Shown here one piece after another: positions 27,563-37,100 of a DNA stretch of 64,000 bases (the stretch's first letter is position 1; each line of letters starts with the position of its first letter). The notes under the pieces were generated by a model. It saw only the letters and a list, made by a program, of their open reading frames with translations. It made no database searches and had not been told where the DNA came from. The position numbers were made by a program, and so were the translations under genes. Source of the stretch: Pseudomonas neuropathica (lineage in GTDB: Bacteria; Pseudomonadota; Gammaproteobacteria; Pseudomonadales; Pseudomonadaceae). The stretch covers positions 124,001-188,000 of the forward strand of contig NZ_JACOPX010000008.1 in NCBI RefSeq assembly GCF_015461835.1, in the 5' to 3' direction.

Positions 27563-28093
27563 TTACTCCCCGGTGAGCATTTGATCGTCGTCCGGTGCCA
27601 TGGCGTGCAACTGTCGTCGCCGATCCGCCAACACCCAACTGCCATCGTACAACTGCAACGGGAAGCTCTCGGTCCTGCTCTGGCGTCGTTCGACAAATCC
27701 CTCGGAAGGGCTCGCACCGGGTTTCGCTTCACGCTTGATGCCCAGAAGGTCGCAGACCGCCCGCGCCAGTTCCGCCAAGGGAAACGGTTTGAACAGGATG
27801 TGGCTGACCCCCAGTTGCCGCGCCCGCTCACAGACTTCAGCGGTCGGGTGACCCGTTATCAGCACAAAATGGCACGTCCTGTTCTGGCGGACCGCGTCGA
27901 GCACCTCAAAGCCTTCCATATCGGGCAAGCGGTAATCGAACACCAGCACGTCGGGGGCAAAGGTTTCGGCCAAACCGATAGCCGTCGCTCCGTCATGTGC
28001 AATCGCGACGTCCAGCCCCTGCGCCGACAGATAATCCTGAAGGTTCTGTGCAAGCAGCTGTTCGTCTTCGACAACCAGTACTTTGTTAACCAA
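27563..28093 (-). CDS. Single-domain response regulator heading the secretion operon
   Basis: A 176-residue protein with a complete receiver domain ('VLVVEDEQLLAQN', phospho-acceptor Asp near 53 in 'DVLVFDYRLPDMEG', 'VLITGH', 'LFKPFPL') and about 55 further residues with no DNA-binding domain I recognise. The start is TTG 28093, with AAGGAG 6 bases before it; no better ATG is available. As first gene after the sigma-54 promoter it could switch the machine post-translationally; its kinase is not adjacent, but either membrane kinase at the left end is a candidate. Confidence 0.82.
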   Translation of the reverse strand: MVNKVLVVEDEQLLAQNLQDYLSAQGLDVAIAHDGATAIGLAETFAPDVLVFDYRLPDMEGFEVLDAVRQNRTCHFVLITGHPTAEVCERARQLGVSHILFKPFPLAELARAVCDLLGIKREAKPGASPSEGFVERRQSRTESFPLQLYDGSWVLADRRRQLHAMAPDDDQMLTGE

Positions 28094-28157
28094 GGTCGAC
28101 TCCTTGAAACAGCAGGTCCGATGACCCCGCCCTGAGAGTGCGCCTTACCAGGGGTAA

Positions 28158-28173
28158 CGCACACTTCATGCCA
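28158..28173 (-). promoter_or_regulatory. Sigma-54 promoter of the secretion/csgEFG operon
   Basis: Minus strand: TGGCAT-GAAGT-GTGCG, with invariant GG and GC 10 bases apart. Transcription would start near 28147, about 54 bases before the TTG start. Confidence 0.6.
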
Positions 28174-28246
28174 GGCTGAGTGCCGGTAATTTTATCTCTT
28201 CATGTCCTTGAATTTAATGACAATGCCCGCTCGTCCTGGTACCCCG

Positions 28247-28309
28247 TTCCCCAGAAACGGGGAAGCACCTGAATGGGCATCGAAGCCATTCCCCACTATT
28301 GGGGGGGAA
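28247..28309. promoter_or_regulatory. Two enhancer-type inverted repeats upstream of the secretion operon
   Basis: TTCCCC-AGAAAC-GGGGAA (28247-28264) is a perfect 6+6 inverted repeat with 6-base spacer; TTCCCC-ACTATT-GGGG (28289-28304, followed by GGGAA) is a second. They lie 76-118 bases upstream of the -24 box and are 42 bases apart, four helical turns. Confidence 0.65.
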
Positions 28310-28312
28310 CCT

Positions 28313-29074
28313 TCAGTCGTCGTCAATTCGTTCGATCCTGTTCTGCACCCGTAATTGCGCGAGCACCTGACGACGAGCCTGGGTCTGTTGCTGTCGGGCG
28401 AACTCTGCCCTGACTGTATCCAGCCCCTGTAAATCTGGGACATCGGCGGCCTCCAAGTGGTTCGGCAAATAAATCACATGCCAGCCAAACGGTGAACGCA
28501 GTGGTTGGCTGGCAAAACTCGCCCCGCTGACAATCGAGGCGCGCATTTGCATCAAGCGTAGACGCGCTTGAGCCACTGTGGCTGCATCTGCTTGCACGGG
28601 CACGCGGATCAACAGGTGACGGGGTTGCAAGGTATTGGCGCGGATCAGTTCGGCGAACATCTGCTGCGCCGCCAGTTCGCGGCGGGTGTACTCGGTGAAG
28701 GAGGCCTCATCGAAACCGGCGTCCTGCAAGCGCCGGACGAATTTATCCGCGCCGCCGATGGCCATGCGGGTTTGCTCGATCTGCTGACGCAGCAATTGTT
28801 CGTCGATCTGCCGGCCACGTTTCTGCGACTCCTGCCACAGCAATTCTTTGTCGATCAGCATTTGCAACGCGGCCTGGCGCAGTTCCTTGTAGGCCTTGGG
28901 GCTGCGAATACTCGTCACCGCGCGGCCCTGATCTTCCAGGTATTCGGCGAAGAAGCGCTCGAAGCGAAACCCGGAAATCTCCGTGCCGTTGACCCGTGCC
29001 ACGGCCGGCTCGTTATTCGCCCACGCCAGCGGCAGCCAGCAAGTCAGCAGCAAGATCAGCGTTGTGCGTTTCAT
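28313..29074 (-). CDS. SurA/PpiC-like periplasmic protein with shortened parvulin domain
   Basis: A 253-residue exported protein (signal peptide to 'PLAWANNEP') with a SurA-N-like helical chaperone domain ('VARVNGTEISGFRFERFFAEYL', 'ALQMLIDKELLWQE') and then the start ('QPRHLLIRVPVQAD') and end ('SPFGWHVIYLPNH') of a parvulin domain. The middle of the parvulin fold, normally about 45 residues with the GGDLG segment and part of the active site, is missing, so isomerase activity is doubtful and a holdase role for the exported oxidase is more likely. It is the last gene of the mnxG group and ends right beside the enhancer repeats of the next operon. Confidence 0.75.
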   Translation of the reverse strand: MKRTTLILLLTCWLPLAWANNEPAVARVNGTEISGFRFERFFAEYLEDQGRAVTSIRSPKAYKELRQAALQMLIDKELLWQESQKRGRQIDEQLLRQQIEQTRMAIGGADKFVRRLQDAGFDEASFTEYTRRELAAQQMFAELIRANTLQPRHLLIRVPVQADAATVAQARLRLMQMRASIVSGASFASQPLRSPFGWHVIYLPNHLEAADVPDLQGLDTVRAEFARQQQTQARRQVLAQLRVQNRIERIDDD

Positions 29075-29089
29075 GATCGGGCCCTCCGT

Positions 29090-30640
29090 TCAGGGGCTGG
29101 CAACCATCGGTTTATAGGGTGCGACCAGATAGAAACGTTGATCGGGCAAATCCACGGTAACCACATGCGCGCCGCTCAAGCCCAGCCGTCGACCGGGACC
29201 GAAACTCAGGCGCGGGGTCAGGCCGGTGTCGAAGTCGTGCAGGCCTTCCAGCGCCGCCACCAGTTTCTCGCGGCTGGCGTCGCGGCCGGCCTGCTTCATG
29301 CCTTCGCTGAGCAGCAACATCGAGGCATAGGCGCCGACTTGCAGCACCGCGTGCTGGGCGCCGAGGCCTTGGCCTTCACGCAGTAACGTCAGGGCCATGC
29401 GCCCGGCCTGGGTCCAGTCGCTGGGCACGAACGGATAGGCGAGAAACACCCGCCGGGTGAATCCGTCGGGGACTTGCAGCAGATCACCCGCCACCTGACT
29501 AGAGGCGGCAAACAGGTAAGGCACTTGCCCGGCGCTTTGCAGCCGCGTCGCCAGACGACTGAAGCCGCCGCCAGTGCCCAGATAAAACACTGAACGCGAA
29601 CCCAGCGGCAGCGCATCCGCCGTCGGGTCGTAGGCTTGCAGATGGACTTTCTGCCAGCCGTGATCCTGCAAGTACTGGCCGAGGTTTTGCGCGGCTTGCG
29701 TCTGGATCGGGTCATCGGGATAAGCAATCAGCGTCGGCCCTTGCAGCACGCGCAAACTGGCCGTGGCGTAATCGGCCAGCGCGATCAACTGCTCACGCAA
29801 TCCCGGTAATGGCTCGAATATCTGCGGACTGGCCTGCAGGGTGCCGAGGATCGACATCGGCCCGATCAGTGGCACCCCGGCCTGTTCCAGGCGTGGCCCC
29901 AGTTCGCTGTCGAGAGCCGGTGCCAGCGGCGCGATCAGCGCAAACACCTGTTCCTGCTCGATCAGTTGCTGCAAGGCCTGTTCGGCACTGGCGCGGTCCG
30001 GGCCGGGATCGATCACCGTCAAGCGCAACTGCCGGCCGTGTATGCCACCGGCCTGATTGATCCGCGCGACACTGCCGTTGAGCACCGCCGCAACGGTCAT
30101 GCCCTCCTCGGCCAGCGGCCCTTGGCTGGGCAGCAAGGTGCCCAGATGCAAGGTCTCGGTATCGAGGCCGGGGTCGCGTTCGTCGGCGAGGCGTTTGAGA
30201 TAGGCGGTGAGGTTGCGCTGATCCTTCATCGACAGCAGAAAGCGCGGCATGCTCGGGTCGAGACGGTTGTGGCCGGGATCTCGGCCCTGCTCAATGGCCG
30301 TGGCCAGAGTGCTTTCGCTGTAGGCCGGATAGCTGCGGCCGTTGACCTGTTGCTGGCCATACGTGCTGGTCAGTCGCGCCCAGTTCAATTCGGGGGGACG
30401 CACGCCGCCTTCAGGTCGGCCGAGGCCATCGGTGCCATGGCAATTGGCGCACGGCAGGCTGGTCGCCGGCAGCAACACATCCGCCGCGCCGACCCGCGCC
30501 ATGATCGCTTCGCCACTGGCCGACAAGCCTTGGCGGTACAAGCGTTTTCCCGCCGCCTCTTCGGGTGTCAGCGGCGCAGCGCTCGTGCCAAGGCTGACGC
30601 CGGCGAGCAGGACCAGGGCGAGGACGCAGTAGCGTTTCAT
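29090..30640 (-). CDS. Cytochrome c fused to a Leu/Ile/Val-type binding protein
   Basis: A 516-residue periplasmic protein: signal peptide (to 'LGTSAAP'), a cytochrome c domain with 'CANCH' near residue 65 and likely Met ligand in 'PSMPRFLLSM', then from about residue 160 a complete periplasmic binding protein of the branched-chain amino acid family ('LHLGTLLPSQGPLAEEG', 'AVLNGSVARINQAGGIHGRQL', 'LIGPMSILG', 'GAYASMLLLSEGMKQAG'). No ABC transporter genes are near. The fusion suggests ligand-gated or ligand-anchored electron transfer. The gene lies 9 bases downstream of a SCO1 gene in the mnxG group. Confidence 0.82.
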   Translation of the reverse strand: MKRYCVLALVLLAGVSLGTSAAPLTPEEAAGKRLYRQGLSASGEAIMARVGAADVLLPATSLPCANCHGTDGLGRPEGGVRPPELNWARLTSTYGQQQVNGRSYPAYSESTLATAIEQGRDPGHNRLDPSMPRFLLSMKDQRNLTAYLKRLADERDPGLDTETLHLGTLLPSQGPLAEEGMTVAAVLNGSVARINQAGGIHGRQLRLTVIDPGPDRASAEQALQQLIEQEQVFALIAPLAPALDSELGPRLEQAGVPLIGPMSILGTLQASPQIFEPLPGLREQLIALADYATASLRVLQGPTLIAYPDDPIQTQAAQNLGQYLQDHGWQKVHLQAYDPTADALPLGSRSVFYLGTGGGFSRLATRLQSAGQVPYLFAASSQVAGDLLQVPDGFTRRVFLAYPFVPSDWTQAGRMALTLLREGQGLGAQHAVLQVGAYASMLLLSEGMKQAGRDASREKLVAALEGLHDFDTGLTPRLSFGPGRRLGLSGAHVVTVDLPDQRFYLVAPYKPMVASP

Positions 30641-30649
30641 GGCGCGGAC

Positions 30650-31270
30650 TCAGCGGCCGGCCACGGGCATTGTCAGCAACTGCAAGCGCTGGGCAATGGC
30701 GGCAGCCGGGGCGTCGGGACGGATTTTGCTCCAGCGTTTATTGGCGACATCGCCGACGATCAACTGCGTGGAGTGTTGCTCTGGCGTCGGTACGATCTGG
30801 CCGATGCGACTCAATACCAAGTCCATCTGCGCCTTGTCGCCGGTAAGAAAAAGCCAATGAGGGTCATCGGAACCCTGCTTCAAGGTGTAAGCCTTGAGCA
30901 CCGCCGGCGTATCGCGCAGCGGATCACTGGTAAGGGAAATAAAGGTGATGTCCTGCGCCTTGTCACCCAGCAGCTCGCGGACTTCCTTGAGCTTTTGGGT
31001 GATCAGCGGACACGCGTCATTGCAACTGGTGAAGATCACGTTAAGCAGGACGATGCGGTTTTGCAGCGCATCGCTGTAGAAGCGCAGGGTCTCGCCGTTC
31101 TGATCCTGTAAAGGCGTGTCGGTGAACCAGGTTTTCGCGTCGTGGGTGCCTTTGGCCGGCGCGGCGGCCACAGCGGCTGGCGGCTCAGAGACGTGGCCTT
31201 CGTGAGCGAACACGACGTTACCAAGAATCCAGAAACACACGGTCAGGGAGATCCAGTCGAGCAGTCTCAT
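30650..31270 (-). CDS. SCO1/SenC copper chaperone, copy 1
   Basis: A 206-residue membrane-anchored or secreted SCO1 protein: N-terminal segment 'WISLTVCFWILGNVVFAHEGH', copper motif 'TSCNDACP' and conserved 'TSDPLRDTPAVLKAY'; the distal His lies in 'PEQHSTQLIVGD'. It overlaps the next SCO1 gene by 4 bases. Likely copper or redox partner of the MnxG-like oxidase. Confidence 0.87.
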   Translation of the reverse strand: MRLLDWISLTVCFWILGNVVFAHEGHVSEPPAAVAAAPAKGTHDAKTWFTDTPLQDQNGETLRFYSDALQNRIVLLNVIFTSCNDACPLITQKLKEVRELLGDKAQDITFISLTSDPLRDTPAVLKAYTLKQGSDDPHWLFLTGDKAQMDLVLSRIGQIVPTPEQHSTQLIVGDVANKRWSKIRPDAPAAAIAQRLQLLTMPVAGR

Positions 31271-31917
31271 GGCTGTTGCTCCATGGCGATGGCAGTGTGT
31301 TTGGCGTGGGTGCGCAGGCCGCTGAGTTTTTCCACTTCCTTGGCCAGCAGCGCCGGATCAGTGAAGCCGTAGTAGCGCATCCAGTGGCGGCTGTCGCCGT
31401 CGCCGACGAGGATCAGCGGTTGATGACTCTTCAGGTCGCCGCTGAAACTGCCGAGGCCCTTGAGGGTTTCATTGATCGACTGTGGCGAGCCGGTCAGCCA
31501 GCTCCAGCCCGGCCCGCGCTGGAACGTGCGCGCATAATCCTGCAGGCGTTTCGGGTCGTCGCGCTGCGGGTCGATGCTGATCGACACCAGTTGCACTTCG
31601 TTGCCGACCCGTGCACCGAGCTGTTTCTGCACCTTGCCCATGATCGACGAGACCACCGGACACACCGTGGTGCAACTGGTGTAGATGAAGCTCATGACGA
31701 CGATTTTGCCCTGCACCAGGTCTTGTTCCAGGCGTACGGTTTTGCCGTTCTGGTCGAGTAGCGGCACGTTGGCGAATTTCACCTGGGCGTGTTCCTGGGT
31801 ATTGCTGGCCGGGGCTTTGTGCCCGGCGTGCTCGTCCGCCGAATGGGCCTGGGCTTGTTGGATGCCGAGGCTCAACAGGCACAGGCTCAGCAGGCCACTG
31901 GATGCAAATCGGTTCAT
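31267..31917 (-). CDS. SCO1/SenC copper chaperone, copy 2
   Basis: A 216-residue SCO1 protein starting at ATG 31917 (AGGAG 7 bases upstream). Signal peptide to 'QQAQAHSADEH', a His-rich mature start, copper motif 'TSCTTVCP' and 'SIDPQRDDPKRLQDYA'; the distal His is in 'KSHQPLILVGDG'. Two SCO1 genes here plus the fused one by mcoA make three copper-loading proteins for two oxidases. Confidence 0.88.
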   Translation of the reverse strand: MNRFASSGLLSLCLLSLGIQQAQAHSADEHAGHKAPASNTQEHAQVKFANVPLLDQNGKTVRLEQDLVQGKIVVMSFIYTSCTTVCPVVSSIMGKVQKQLGARVGNEVQLVSISIDPQRDDPKRLQDYARTFQRGPGWSWLTGSPQSINETLKGLGSFSGDLKSHQPLILVGDGDSRHWMRYYGFTDPALLAKEVEKLSGLRTHAKHTAIAMEQQP

Positions 31918-31931
31918 GTCGAAACTCCTCT

Positions 31932-33854
31932 TCAACGGGCCTGGCCGGGGGCTACCCGAACACTGGCAAAGGTCTTGTCATCGAAACCGGCACCCAAAGA
32001 GGCCGCACGCACATGCAGATACCAGGCGCCGCTGCGGTCGAGGGTGATCGGCGCTTCGTACACGCCGTCGGCGACTTCCAGCGCGGCCACTTCGCGGGGA
32101 TGCGAGGTGGGCGCGAGGTAGTAGCGCAATTGCACGTCTTTCACGCCGCTGCGCTGGGTTTTGTCTTTGCCCTGCACGATGCGGAAACGCACGACGTAGG
32201 GGTCGTTGAGTGCCACGGCAGTCTTGTCGAGGAGGAACTCGACTTTCGGTTGGCCGAGGTGTTTTGCCACGGCGCCATTGGTTTCGATCTGCGCAGTGAA
32301 GCAGTGAATGATGTTCGGTTGATTGAGCAGGAACGCCACGTCGAAGCGCCCCGCCGCCGGCAGCTTCACCCGCGCGCTGTAAAGTCCCGGCGAGATTTCG
32401 CGCAAGCTGCGGTCGATGACCATGGCGGCGCGGGCGATCTGCCCCCGATTGGGGTAACCGGACATCGGCGCGTTCATGCCTTCGGCGTAGAAGTAGGTGG
32501 TGTTGTCGACCGGGTTGACCACGAACACCGCGTTGTCGTCACGCGACACTGCCAGACTGGAGGCCAGCGGCAAATCCCCGGCCAGACGCGGCGCTTGCGG
32601 GCCGGCTTCGAACCCCTGGCTGATCGGCTGGCGGCCTTCGCCTAAAGAAGACAGGTTGATCATGGTGACTTTCGGTGAAGCGAGTCCGCGGATGTAGGCG
32701 TAGGCCTGGGTGAACACCACTTGGTAGGGTTCGGCGCTGACGTCGAGGTCGTGAATGGCGCTGTTGGTCGCGGCGTCGATGACGCTGGCGCGGTTTTCCA
32801 CGGTGTTGAGCACCACGCCGAAGCGGCCGTCGGCGCTGAAGCCCATGGGGCCGAGGCCTTGCTGCAGTTTGATCACCCGGCGGATGGCGTGGGTGCTGGC
32901 GTCGATCACGGTCACGGTGCCGTCCTTGCCATCGGCCACGTAGACCGCGCCGGACAGCCCCGAATAGGCGACTGACAGTGGATGCGAGCCGGTTTTGATT
33001 TGCTCGACGATGTTCAGGCTGGCGATGTCGACCACGCTGACGGTGCCGTCATCGCGATTGCTGACGAAGGCGAAGCGGCTGTCCTTGCTGAAGCTGATTT
33101 CGTGGTGGCCGCGCCCGGTCTGCAAGTGTTTGAGGGGTTTGAGGCTTTGGCTGTCGATCACTGTGACGCCGGAGTCTTCGGCTTTGCTGGCGTTGTTGCC
33201 GACCCAGAGCAGACGTTCATCCGGTTGCAGCGCCACGCGTACCGGTTGGCTGCCGGCTTTAATCGAATCGAGAACCTTGAATTGTTCGCTGTCGATGACG
33301 GCCACTTCGCCGGCCGTCGGCATGGAAACGAACACGCGTTTGTTGTCTTTGGGCGTGACCCAGTCCATCGGCGGCTGCTTGAGTTCGATTCGCGCGAGGG
33401 TGCTGGTGATGCCGCCGACCGAGACCGACGGATCGACCACGGCGATGCTGGCGTCGCGGTTCATCACCAGCAGGAAATAGCTGTTGAGGTCGAGCAACGG
33501 CCGCGCACCGATGTTGGATTTGAGAAACACCCCGACCCGGGCTTTGCAGCTCTGGTCGCGGCCCTGGGCCTGATCGGCGGCGAGGGTTTGCGGATCGACC
33601 CAGGCCCCCGGCGCTACCCCGGACAACGGCTGACCGGAAGCGCTGTCGGTGATGTGGAACTGCACGTCGGCGAATTCACCTTCGCGCAGCTTGCCGTCGG
33701 CGGCCAGTGGCTTGAGGTTGAAGTCCACCGCCACGCCATCACGGTTCAGCGTCTGCCCCCCGCCGGTTTGCGCCAGCGCAATCTCACTCAGCGTCAACAA
33801 CGCCCCGGCCATGGCCAGCGTGCAAATACCGATGATGTTGATGATCCTGTTCAT
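31932..33854 (-). CDS. Secreted YVTN-type beta-propeller protein
   Basis: A 640-residue exported protein (ATG 33854; signal peptide to 'SEIALAQT'). After an N-terminal Ig-like part, residues about 125-450 are YVTN-type propeller repeats ('RVFVSMPTAGEVAVIDSEQFKVLDSIKAGSQPV', 'FAFVSNRDDGTVSVVDIASL', 'AVYVADGKDGTVTVIDAST'), and the C-terminus has a beta-sandwich ('GVKDVQLRYYLAP', 'GVYEAPITLDRSGAWYLHV'). Such propellers often serve as metallo-protein partners or scaffolds. Position between mnxG and the SCO1 genes suggests a partner of the oxidase; 327 bases with two REPINs separate it from mnxG. Confidence 0.82.
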   Translation of the reverse strand: MNRIINIIGICTLAMAGALLTLSEIALAQTGGGQTLNRDGVAVDFNLKPLAADGKLREGEFADVQFHITDSASGQPLSGVAPGAWVDPQTLAADQAQGRDQSCKARVGVFLKSNIGARPLLDLNSYFLLVMNRDASIAVVDPSVSVGGITSTLARIELKQPPMDWVTPKDNKRVFVSMPTAGEVAVIDSEQFKVLDSIKAGSQPVRVALQPDERLLWVGNNASKAEDSGVTVIDSQSLKPLKHLQTGRGHHEISFSKDSRFAFVSNRDDGTVSVVDIASLNIVEQIKTGSHPLSVAYSGLSGAVYVADGKDGTVTVIDASTHAIRRVIKLQQGLGPMGFSADGRFGVVLNTVENRASVIDAATNSAIHDLDVSAEPYQVVFTQAYAYIRGLASPKVTMINLSSLGEGRQPISQGFEAGPQAPRLAGDLPLASSLAVSRDDNAVFVVNPVDNTTYFYAEGMNAPMSGYPNRGQIARAAMVIDRSLREISPGLYSARVKLPAAGRFDVAFLLNQPNIIHCFTAQIETNGAVAKHLGQPKVEFLLDKTAVALNDPYVVRFRIVQGKDKTQRSGVKDVQLRYYLAPTSHPREVAALEVADGVYEAPITLDRSGAWYLHVRAASLGAGFDDKTFASVRVAPGQAR

Positions 33855-34181
33855 CCAGCACTCCCCTACCTCTTCATCTGGCAAAACACCGGCCCCTGTA
33901 GGAGTGAGCCTGCTCGCGATGGCGTCATCCGTCTCACCATCCGAAACCGAGTTGCCCCAATCGCGAGCAGGCTCACTCCTACAGGGGATTTGCATCCATC
34001 CCACTTCCTCACTGCCACCACTGCCCACTGTGGGAGCGAGCTTGCTCGCGAAGGCGTCTTCCGCTGCACCCTTGAAACCGGGTTGCTCCCATTCGCGAGC
34101 AAGCTCGCTCCCACAAGGGATTTGCATTCCTACCGCACCCTCACTGCCCACCACCGGCCCTCTGTAGGCCTGTCGTTGTGT
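33855..34181. repeat. Gene-free spacer with two REPINs between mnxG and the propeller gene
   Basis: Two inverted REP pairs: 33897-33983 ('TGTAGGAGTGAGCCTGCTCG' ends) and 34029-34115 ('TGTGGGAGCGAGCTTGCTCG' ends), repeated 132 bases apart with a similar 'GGGATTTGCAT' spacer. They could stabilise the upstream mRNA end and lower expression of the distal genes. No promoter is evident. Confidence 0.85.
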
Positions 34182-37100
34182 CTACTGCCCCTGCGGCGCC
34201 GGTTCCGGTTCGTTGGTCACCCGCAGCAAGCCCCATAACCCGGAGGTGTTGCCGTAGGCGGCGTAATCGCGGAACAGATAATCCCCCGGGATCGCATTGC
34301 TGCCCCCAGCGCTCGGGATCATGAAGCTGAAGTGCGCGGCCGGCAGGACGCTTTCGTGGGCGCCGATGTACATCGACATCGGGTTGTAGCCGAAGCGCAC
34401 CGAACCCACGCCCGGCGACCCCATCGGATAACCCCCGGTGTCGCTCTTCTCGGCCTGGAACGGATTGACCGACCAGACATGCCCGTCGAGCTGGAACGTG
34501 GTGCCACGACTGCCACCGCTCGGCATCAAAATATGCGTGCGCAACGGTTGCCCGGGTTTGGCATACAGCACCGGCGTCTGCGGATCGCCGCCCACCAACG
34601 CGTTGCTGTAGGCCATGTGCGCGTTGGTCATGTCGCCATAACCCGCGCCATCGGCATGCCCGAACGGTGCATCCGGGGCGAGGCCGAAGCGGTACCACAG
34701 CGGTTCGGTCTTGTAGTTGATCGCCATGCTCGAGTTGTCCTGCGGATCGGTCGGCACGCCGAAGCCTTCAGCAGCGATCCCTTCCACCGGCCGGCCATTG
34801 GCCCAACGAGTGTTCAACGCCTTGTGCCAGACCATCGCGAAGTCGCGGTAACTGGTTTGCCCAGGCGCGGTGACCGTGGCGTTGACCTTGCGCGCATCGT
34901 CGACCCAGGTCGCGCCGATCGGCAGAATGCTCATCGCACCACCGAGGCCTTTTTGCGGCTGCTTGATCACGTCCGCCGGGGTGATGTTCAAACCACCGAA
35001 CTCGACCGCCGTGGCGTTGATGTTGTCGACGCTGCGACCCAGTTGCGTCACCGGTTTGCCTTCACGCTCCAGGTGCCCGGCGTAGTACTGATAGGTACGC
35101 GTCGGGTACGCGCCGCTGTTGCCGACACGCGGTGGCACGGTCTGGATGGGGTTGGCGCCGACATTGGCACCGTCGGATTTGGTGATGTCATACGCCAGCA
35201 ATTGCGCATGCAGGCCGACGTGGCTGGACGGCCGCATCAGGTTGTTGCTGAAGGTGGTCGAGCCCAGACCGCTGTTGCGATCACGCTTGACCATGCCTTG
35301 CATCACCGCGGTTTGCGTCAAGTCGGGCATCACGCTCGGCAGACGGTTTTCCAGAGTGATGTTGATGCAATCTCCCGCGGCTGCGCGCAGCACCAGCGGT
35401 TCGACCGGGATGCCGGGTTTGAGCTTGCCGCTGAGCGGATCCAGGTCGGATTTACGCACATAGAGAATCGCGGTCGGATCATGCAGCGGCCCGCTCTGCC
35501 CGCCGATGGTGATGGTTTCGCCATCCTCCGGATCAGTCACGGTGACTTGTGGAATGCTCACCGTGCGCGAATTCAGCACCAGGGTGCCGCCCGCTGGATT
35601 GAGCGGCCCGCCGACATGCTGACCAAGCCCTTCGGGATCGCCGATGGTCAGGCCCAGCGTATTGCCGAGGATGTCATTGGCCAGCGCCGCGACCACTTCA
35701 TAGTTGCGCTGCACAGTCGGCCGAGTGCCAATGCCGTTAGGATTGGCGCCATAGCGTGGGCAACTGCCCTCGAACGCCACGGTATTGCGCATGCCCGCCG
35801 GGCTCGGGTTGTTGGGGATGGCGAACAGGTCGGCGCGTTTGGCGGTGTAGTTGCGCATCACGCCCCAGATACCGCTCCAGTAGCCTTCGATCGAAGCGTC
35901 CATCGAGTACAGATAATCACCCGTGGTCGCCGCCGAACTGGACAGCATCGACACCGGCGCAATGAAGCCCATCTGTTCGGAAATACCGATCATCTGCGAC
36001 GCGCGCCAGCCGGAGTTGGAGCTGTTGCCGAAACCGGAACCGCTCTGCAGCCATTTCACACCGTGCAGGGTGACGTTGTGCTCTTCTTCATGGCCGCCGG
36101 CATGCACCCGCAGCCGCACGTTGTCGCCGGTATAGGTGCGCAGCATCGGCGTGAACGGGTCACCGGGTTCGGCGCCGCCCTTGTTGATGTGCGGCGGGAA
36201 CAGCGTGGTGCCGCCGGTTGGGCCGGTGGCCGAGGTGAGCAGATTCGGCGCCAGGTTCATCGCCGGAATCGCGCGGTCGGTGCGGCTTTGCATGGCGAAC
36301 GACAGATCACCGCCGAGGCCGTCAGCCTGCATGCCGCGTTTGCCATCCGGGCCGACCTTGTTCGGGTCGTACACGCGCAGGGCCAGCGGTTCGTTGCGAT
36401 AGTTGACGACGAACATGCCCGGGTCATCCACCGAAATCGCCTGCGGACATGGCCGGCTCGGGCAGCCCGGCACCTGACCGCCCTGCACTTCCAGCACGCC
36501 TTCTAGCAAGTTGCTGGCGTTGTTGCGCACTGGCGGGTTGATCGCGTAACGGAAGCTGTCGGCGGTGGCCGGGAACGCCTGCGCATTCGGCACACCGTTG
36601 GGACCGGCACCGACATAGACGCCAGCTTCATAGGCGTGCTGGAAGTCGCTGTATTCGAGGAAGAACTCGCGGAAGCTGTCGTTCTTGCCGTCGCCATCGA
36701 GGTCGCCGGTGTTGATCACCGCTTGCCACGAGGTCGGGCCGCCATCCTGACGCGCGCCGCTGTACAACGGCTCACCGGTTTCGGCGTGGAACCAGGTGGA
36801 ACCGGCCGGCTCTGCAAGAACGGTTGCGTACAGACCAATCTGCTGGTGCGTCGATGGGCCTAAGTGGTCGTGGGTGAAGATCGTGCCGAGGCCGCGATCG
36901 ACGCCTTTGGCGTTGACCACCGGATCGACGAACCAGCGCTGCATCGCCGTGCGCGCACCCAGCCAGTCGGCGCGACCATACTGGCCGAAGAATGGGTGGT
37001 TCCTGGCTATCGGGCAGGCCTGGGTGCCGTCACGTGGATCGGTGCCGGCGCACTGGTTGAACTCGCGGATCGCATGAATGCGCTCCTGCACAGCGCCGGG

